Source of the DNA: Dryomyza anilis
Taxonomy: Eukaryota; Arthropoda; Insecta; Diptera; Dryomyzidae
Assembly: GCA_951804985.1 (NCBI GenBank)
Contig: OX638133.1
Location: 5,848,501 to 5,912,500 of the forward strand
Direction of reading: 5' to 3'
Length of the DNA stretch: 64,000 nt
Made by a program: the position numbers and the translations under genes. The notes beneath the pieces are model-generated. The model saw only the letters and a program-made list of their open reading frames with translations, searched no databases and was not told the DNA's origin. Positions 43,101 to 51,700 of this stretch are shown in pieces. The first letter of the stretch is position 1. Each line of letters begins with the position of its first letter.

Positions 43101-46100
43101 GATCATGGACATAGGGTGTGTGCAAATTCGACTAAGGGTGTGTGCGAGTTCGACTACATCGATGACTAAACTAAATTGTATGCGTTTTTTTCGACCGCCA
43201 GTCGGTAACCGGTAATTGTTAACGTCTCTAATAAATCAGTTTACATATGTCTGTTTACTGTCTTTTTATTTATTTCAATTTAGTATGCTCAAAAATGTGC
43301 TAAATTGAAAAGTCGAACACTGCATTACCGACAACATTTAGTTCAGTCAGCCATTTAGTCGAATTCGCACACACCCTAAATTGCTGACTAACTAAATTGA
43401 ACGGTTTTTCATTCGATCGCCATTCGGTAACCGCTAATTGTTAAAGTCTCTAATAAATCGATTATCATATGTCTGTTTGATGTCTTCCAATTTAGTTCTA
43501 TTTAGTCTGCTCGAAAATTTGCTAAATTGAAAAGTCAAACACTGCATTACCGATCTAATATAGTTTTGTCAGCAATTTAGTCGAATTCACACACACCCTA
43601 TATATCTGTTTGCTGTCATCCAATTTAGTCTGCTCGAAAATTTGCTAAATTGAAAAGTCGAACACTGCATTACCGACCAAATTTAGTTTAGTTAGCAATT
43701 TAGTCGAATTCGCACACATCCTAAATTGAACAGTTTCCATTTGGTAACCGACAATTGTTAAAGTCCATAATCAATCGATTATCATATGTCTATTTGCTGT
43801 CATCCAATTTAGATCAATTTAGTCTGCTCGAAAAATCGATAAATTGAAAAATCGAATACATTACGTACTTAATGGTACGACCATCAATCTTATGGTTCAT
43901 GTATTAATATTTTTTTCTTTTTGAATAAAAAGTATTCTAATTAATTTGAAAGTATTCGAAAAATTCAGTACCATAAATCTAAATATTTCAATATTTTTAT
44001 TTTTAATAGAATAAATACTATTGTTTTAATGGTTTCCTCCTATAATAATAAACGTGACATAAAAAACATAAACACGAATATAAACTTGTTCGTTTTGTAC
44101 GTCATTCTGCGTGTTTGCTCAAAATGGTCGCATGCATTTTTTGTAATAATCCACATTATTAATAGCGACATTGGTAAGGAACCATTTTCTATTTATTACA
44201 GATAATAAATAATAAATCGAACTTCTGTTATGGCGACGGACTCTAAATGAAGACTTAAGTATTGGAAACTGAAGCGAACATTGAATGTGCTATAACCTTT
44301 TGCAACGAGAAGTATCCATTTATGTGTGTGATTTTTTTTAAAGTGAATTTCAGTTTCTACATTTAATTAAAATAAATTATACAGTAAATTAACTAAAATC
44401 CATTTTTGTGTTAATAAATTATTAGGAAAATGTAATTCGAAATTAATAAAACGTATCATAAAATATTTATAGGTTTTGGTTATTGTATTTAAAGGAGCAC
44501 TTTATAAAATTTATGGTACAACAAAATATTGTATTAACAGTTCCAACATTACTGAATTAATGGGACGTATCTATTGACCAATTTTAATAGTATAAATTAT
44601 TGTTTTTCTATTGAAATACTATTAATTTTCAATGTTTCTTTTTTTCTGGGTGTACAAAATATACTTAAAATTTTAATTAGAGGTGCAATATGAATGTGAT
44701 AAATGTTGAAAAATCGTATCTTATCTGCTAACCAAACGATATCTTACCGATTTCGAATTGATATCGTTTATTGGCACAAATTATCGTTTTCGATAACACA
44801 GCACAACAACAACCAAAAAATATCGAAGAACTTAATATGATTTTCCTATAGACTTCAAGACTCTTAATCACGAACCCAAACTTCAGATTTCAGATTGCCT
44901 AAAGTTTTTGAGTTAGTACGTAAAACAAATATATGGCAAATTTCGTGTTTTACTACATATTTTGAACTTTAGCATTTTAAAGATTTGAGTTTTTGATCTG
45001 ATTTACATAGAGAAAGCTTTAACTAATATTCAGAAATAAACCCAATAAAATTCTGATGGATTTGAACAAAAATAGGACCATTCAAATGAACAAAATATTC
45101 ATTTTAAGATGCACCCTGTTATTTATTGCATAACATTTAGGATTTTCTATATCAAATAAAAGTCGTTGTAGAACTAAAGGTCACCAAATACATTTTTATG
45201 AAAATCTTATATTTCGAGTTTGTTGGTTATTATTACATAAAGTAAATGATACATCTTTAAAGTTGAAATACCAATTGATAGATTCACATTTTGTTATTAT
45301 TTGGTACAAATATTGAGCTCATCGATCAGAAATTGACAAATATATAAAGGTATATATAAAGGGTAAATGAATAATTGGGATTTTGAAAATCTAGTTGATG
45401 ACTTTTCCTTCTAAATACAAAGACGATATTTTGTATCAGACTAGATCTATTAGGCTATGCTTTCTTTAACGTTGTTTTTGTTTTGAAGTACTGAGATAAA
45501 AGTCAAGGATAGATAATAAGGCAAAACCATTGAAACTAATACATGCAAAGCTATTTTTTGCTTTTGACTGGTCATAACTTTGCTCAGATCAATCCCAATT
45601 TTATGTGGTTTGTTTTTAAATATGAGGAGAAGTTAGACAATCTGTAAAAACTAAGTTTAGAATATTGAAGTCAATCACACTAAGATCGTAGAAGATATTC
45701 AGGCAGTCTGAAAAAATTAAGTATGAGGTTGTGTTTAGAATTTTGTAGTACATCACACTAAGATCGTGAATAATTAAAAAAGTTCTCCATTTGTTGTCTA
45801 GTGCAATCTATAATTATAGGATTTTCGATTGAAACGAACCTATCTAAAACGATATCGCCGTTTTTATCACTATAGATAAAGAGTTGATATCGAGAAGTTT
45901 TCATTATCGCTAAAAACAAATTTTATTTGTTCAGAAAACAATTCAATTTCAGGGTATTATGAGCTATTTATAGTAAATTCATCATTATTTTATAAATTAG
46001 CGTCAAATAGTTCGCAGGAGAAAATTAATAGCAATAAAGCAACGAAATCCAACTTTTTTTGAAGTTAGTTCGAGCTCTGGAAGGTCCCCGGTACCTGTAA

Positions 46101-48744
46101 TACTAATTTCAATGAAATTAAAATTTACTTTTTGAAGAGAGTACAAAGTTAATCTTATCTCAACTAGTTCTGCTAGAAAAACAAAATCACATTCGATGTG
46201 GTTTGGAAAAAAGTACTATATTATAGTATCAGATCAAATATACAATAAGTAATTCAAAAATAGAATTTGTACCCATGTCTCGAAGACATTCGATGCTTCG
46301 ATTTTTTATCGAATAACTTTGAGAAAAAAGTTCGATCTCGTTGCTTTATCGATTCTAATTTTTATAATTTCTAGAACATTCAAATTCATTGACAAAATAC
46401 GATATATAAATATTAATCGCATCGATATCGTAATTTTTTTTGAAGCATTATCGAACTTCGATCATTTTTTTCATCGATATCGTTCCGATTTCAAAAAATT
46501 TCTCGTACCGAGAAAACTCCGACAAAACGAATCGATATCTACCTACCATGTAGGTCAAATTTGACGCTCGATATCGGTACGACAAAGTGTCCGATATAGT
46601 GCGATTTCTCCTTTTTCTTGCATTGATCTCGTAACGATTTCGATACGAATGGCATACTGGGTAAATATTGAAATTTCTCATAGTTTCATTGAATAAAATG
46701 TTTTACAACTAATTGCTTTAAAAAATCTACATTATTTGAACAAACGCAGATTGTATACAATTTAAGCATATTTAAAATTAATAATTGCCTTCAATTAAAA
46801 CGCGCCTCGTCGTGCAATTAATACTTTTTACAACGTACTCAAAATGGTTAATTATTGATAAATTCTACTTTAAATTAATTTAGCACTTTTCGGTTTTTTC
46901 AAATGTCCAATAAACTATAATGAATTCATAAGATTCTTAGATCGCATATTTTGTACAATAAATAAAAATAATTTTGGAAAATTTAAACAAAATGCTAAGA
47001 ATTATAAAACAAACAAAATCAGCAAAAACTAAAAATTTTTACAAATTATAAAATATAAATTTAGCTAAATTAATAAAATCAAACAAAAGCAAACAAAAAT
47101 AAATATTTGAAAGCAATAAAGACTAAAACTATATTGCATAATATTTATAAAAAATAATAATTTATGAACAGCGTATTTCAATTTTAATATTTTACAAAAC
47201 CCATAATCAATCTAAAAATTTTATGAAGTTTTTTTTTTGTACAGTTTATTTGCATTTTTTTTTTTGCAAACAAAAAAAGAAAGTAAGAAAAGATAAAAAG
47301 CAAAAATAAAGAAAACAAACAAACGAAACGTAAAACAATTTGATCAAGTATCAAACAATGTTAAATTTGTTTTAATTAAATTTAATAAATAAATAAAAAT
47401 TTTAATTTTAAATTAAAATTTTAATAAACAAAAAAAACGCGTTGTGTTTTATGGCTTTTGTGTTGCAAAACAACAACAGCATCCGAATACTTACGACTGT
47501 TGTTGACGTTGCTGGTACCATTGGTGGTGATCTGATTTTGATTCTGATAATTGTTGCTGCTAATGTTGTTTGTGCTGCTGTTCATTTGCTTCATCGGCGA
47601 TTGCACCGGGCTGCTCGACTGGATGATGGCATTGGCTGTTGGATGGACGAACAAACAGATTGGATGGGGGGATTAAGTAAAAGTTTAAATCTTAAAGTTT
47701 AAAAATTAAAAACTTTGTTACACTTACCAGCTTGCTTGCGCAGCGTATTAGAGCCACGCTGTGAGTCGGTTGCCAGTTTGTCTACAATTGCCTCCAGCTC
47801 TGAATAAATCTGCATACAAAAGAAGAATTTTCATTAATAACACAACACAGCACAATATAAAAATAATATCCGCGATCTATAATACGATTTTCCGATGGAC
47901 TTTCAGGATTCTAATTACGATCTCATACTCATTTTTTACAATTTGGTTCAAGTGTTTCGATTTATTATGGTTATATTTGTCTAAATACTAAAAGAGTATT
48001 TGCAAAAACAAAGTAAGAGGAAGCATAGAATTATAGATCTAGTTGGACATATAATATATATTTTCAAAGAATTATGAAAACCATATATGTTATGCAATAA
48101 TTAAAAGGTATAGTTTAAAATTTATATTTTTTGCGTTTGACTGGACATTACTTCGGATAGATCAATCTTATCTGGTTCATTTCCAAATATTAGCTGAAGT
48201 ATTTTCAATAGAATACAAATGAAATCAGATCGAAAACTGAACTCTGTAAAAAGTCAAAATTTAAATTATGTAGAAAAACACGAGAATTGCAAAATATATT
48301 TTTGTTTTAAGTTATAATTAATTATATAGTTAACTCAAAAACATGAGGCAATATGAAAAACAAAAAAAAACTGAGTATAAGGTTGTGATTAGAATCTTGA
48401 AGTCCATCGGAAAATAATATTAATATCTCAGATAAAAAAATAAAGTTCTCCAAAGTATTATTTTTATTTATATTTGTTGTTTTTTTAGATTATATTTAAT
48501 TTAAATTTATTAACTTTATACATTGTAAATGTTATTACTGTTCTGCAAAGATAATGAATGAAACCTATCATTATACCCTACACTAAGAGTGAAAGGGTAT
48601 ATTCAGTTTGGTACGCCGTTTGTAACACCCAGAAGAAAGCATCTCCGGTATGGAAAAGTATATATATTCTTGATCAGCATGACCTCCTGAGTCGATTTAG
48701 CGATGTCCGTCTGTCCGTCTGTCTGTCTGTCCGTCTGTCTGTCC

Positions 48745-48794
<50 letters not shown>

Positions 48795-51700
48795 CTGTTG
48801 AAATCCCTAAGACTTTTAAAATTGAAGAGCTAGATAAATGAAACTTATAACTTAGATTACTAATATACCTACGCTGTATGTGCGAAATTGGCGAGATCGG
48901 TCCATGGTGACCTATGATCCGACCACTTATGTTCAAATACCACATATAAAATGTACATATAAAGATCAATTTTTATGTATACGTGCTTAGGTAAACTTTG
49001 TTGGTCAAATATATATTGACATCATGCTCAAATACATGATAATAATGTTTTCCGGCGAAAAGACTTGTGGTTCACAAAAAAAAAAATCGAAATTCGGTAC
49101 ACCTACCCATTTGTAAATATGGGTATCAAATGAATGGAAATTCTTCAGCGATTGAATGTTTGTAGTTATTTTCAGGATTCGTATACCCTGGTGACCTATA
49201 TATCACTTTGAATGGTAACCACACATATGTGTAGGGTATTTATAGTCGGCTTAAACCGACTATAATTTTGATAATCCTAACTATCATAATTACACCTACT
49301 TTAAAATTTCCCATGTGATCTAACCTTCCCAACTGGTTTCTATTTGATTTCGGTCTCCCTATGCTTTTTGGTATTTGTTTTTGGTACTTTATATCGCAAG
49401 TTATCGAACGATTTCGACATGCTGCACATGAAAACTTTATCACAAAATAAAATATGAACCTTGCCCTTACGCAGAATTGGCAACGGATAATTGGATTTTG
49501 TGCAAAATCTCGACATATAGGGAAAATTCTGAGTACGCAGCAAGAATAACAATAATAATAATAGTTTGGCGCTACAGTCCTGTATAAAACTTCGGCCGAG
49601 CTGTGCGTGTTATATTTGTATTCAAATTAGTGGGACCTACAGTTTATTGCCAAATCCGAACGACGGCTGGTGAGAGCTTTTTTCATAGGCAATGTTTTAC
49701 TCTCGTAGGTTTGCCATTTACTGCCGAGAGGTAGCGTCGCATAGAAAAATGTTTTCTATCAAAAAGATGTTGACAGTGGCTGGGGATCGAACCGCAGACC
49801 TTTCGGCTCGTAGTCGACACAACCAGCGACTTTACGCTCGTAGTCCAACGCACTAACCAAACCAGCTACCGACGCAGCAAGATTCAGGAGACCGAAATCA
49901 ACCAGAAATGATTGGTTGCAATGCAGATTAGGCCAACAACCCTCAATTTGTAGAACAGTGTAATTTATTTATCGCAGTAGCGTCGGTAGCTCAATTGTTA
50001 AGTTCGTTTATATCTTTTGTTTCTAACTTTTCTTTTATTACTTTTGTTTTTCCATTTACATTTTTTTATCATTTATAAATTTTATTTTATTTATAAATTA
50101 TTCATTTATTTTCCTTATAGGGTTTATATTGTTTTATTTTCTTTTCCTTTTTAAAGTTTTTTTTTAATTTTCTTTTATATTTATTTAAACTTTATTTTAA
50201 TTATTAAATTTTTCTTTCAATATCTTTTCTTTTATACTTATTTAAATTTTACTTGATTTTGCATTATTTTCATTTATTTATTTTAATTTTTTTTACTAAT
50301 TATGTTATGTTATTTTCTTTTTTTCTTTTCTTTATTTTCTTCACTTTTCCTTTCTTTTCCTTTCCTTTCTTTTCCTTTTTTTCTTTTTTTTCTTTTTCTT
50401 TTCCTTTCTTTTCTTTTCTTCTCTTTTCATTTCTTCTCATTTCTTTTCATGTCATTACACTTCTTTTCTGTTCTTTTCTTTTTTATTACAATTATATTAT
50501 TTTGTTTTATATTTATTTTATTTTGTTTTATTTTTTCTTTTATTTTAATATATTATTGTTTTATTTTATATTTTCAATTATTTTATTTTTTTTTCTTTTA
50601 TTTTTATATTATTTTATTTTCTTGAATTTAACCATTTTATTTTATTTGCTTTATTTTATCTTTTAAAAAATTAGTTTTCCTTACACATTTAATTTAATTT
50701 AATTCTACATTATATTTTTTATTTATTGTTTGCTTAATTTTTCATGTTATTTGGGATGTTTTTTTTCTATTTACTAAATTTAATTTCATTATCTATTTTT
50801 TATTTTTAATTAGGTTTAATTTGTTTCTATATTTATTTATTTTCTAGTTTTTATTATATTTTCTAGTTTTTATTATATTTAATTTTGTTTTTATTTTCTA
50901 CTAATTTGTTTTCTTTATAAGTTTATATTTATTTGTTTTATCTACTTTTGTTTTTCTTTTACGTTATATTTTCTACTATTTACTAAATTAAATTTAATTT
51001 TCTATTTTTTTATTTTATGTTTAATTTGTTTTTATTTTATTTTATAGTTTTTACTTTATTTTATTTTTCTTTTATTTTCTAGTTTTTACTTTATTTTATT
51101 TTCTAGTTTTTTCTTTATTTTTCTTTTATTTATTACTTTTGTTTTTCTTTTACGTTATATTTTTTACTATTTACTAAACTAAATTTAATTTTCTATTTTT
51201 TTATTTTATGTTTAATTTGTTTTTATTTTATTTTATTTATCTTTTATTTTAATTTCTAGTTTTTACTTTATTTTATTTTTCTTTTATTTTCAAGTTTTTA
51301 CTTTATTTTATTTTCTAGTTTTTTCTCTATTTTTTACTTTTTTTTTCTTTTACGTTATATTTTCTACTATTTACTAAATTAAATTTAATTTTCTATTTTT
51401 TTATTTTATGTTTAATTTGATTTTATTTTTCTTTTATTTTATTTTCTAGTTTTTACTTTATTTTATTTTTCTTTTATTTTCTAGTTTTTACTTTATTTAA
51501 TTTTATTTTCTAGTTTTTTTCTTTATTTTTCTTTTATTTTATTTTCTAGTTTTTACTTTATTTTTCTTTTATTTTATTTTCTAGTTTTTATTATATTTAG
51601 TTTATATTTTTCTTTTATTTTCTAGTTTTTACTTTATTTTATTTTCTAGTTTTTTCTTTATTTTTCTTTTATTTTATTTTCTAGTTTTTACTTTATTTTT

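Noticed and set aside
50253..50666. 137-codon plus-strand open frame rich in Phe, Leu, Ile and Ser
   Set aside because: It lies in the T-rich low-complexity block, where the lack of stops and the hydrophobic composition follow from base content. No motif or splice context supports it.
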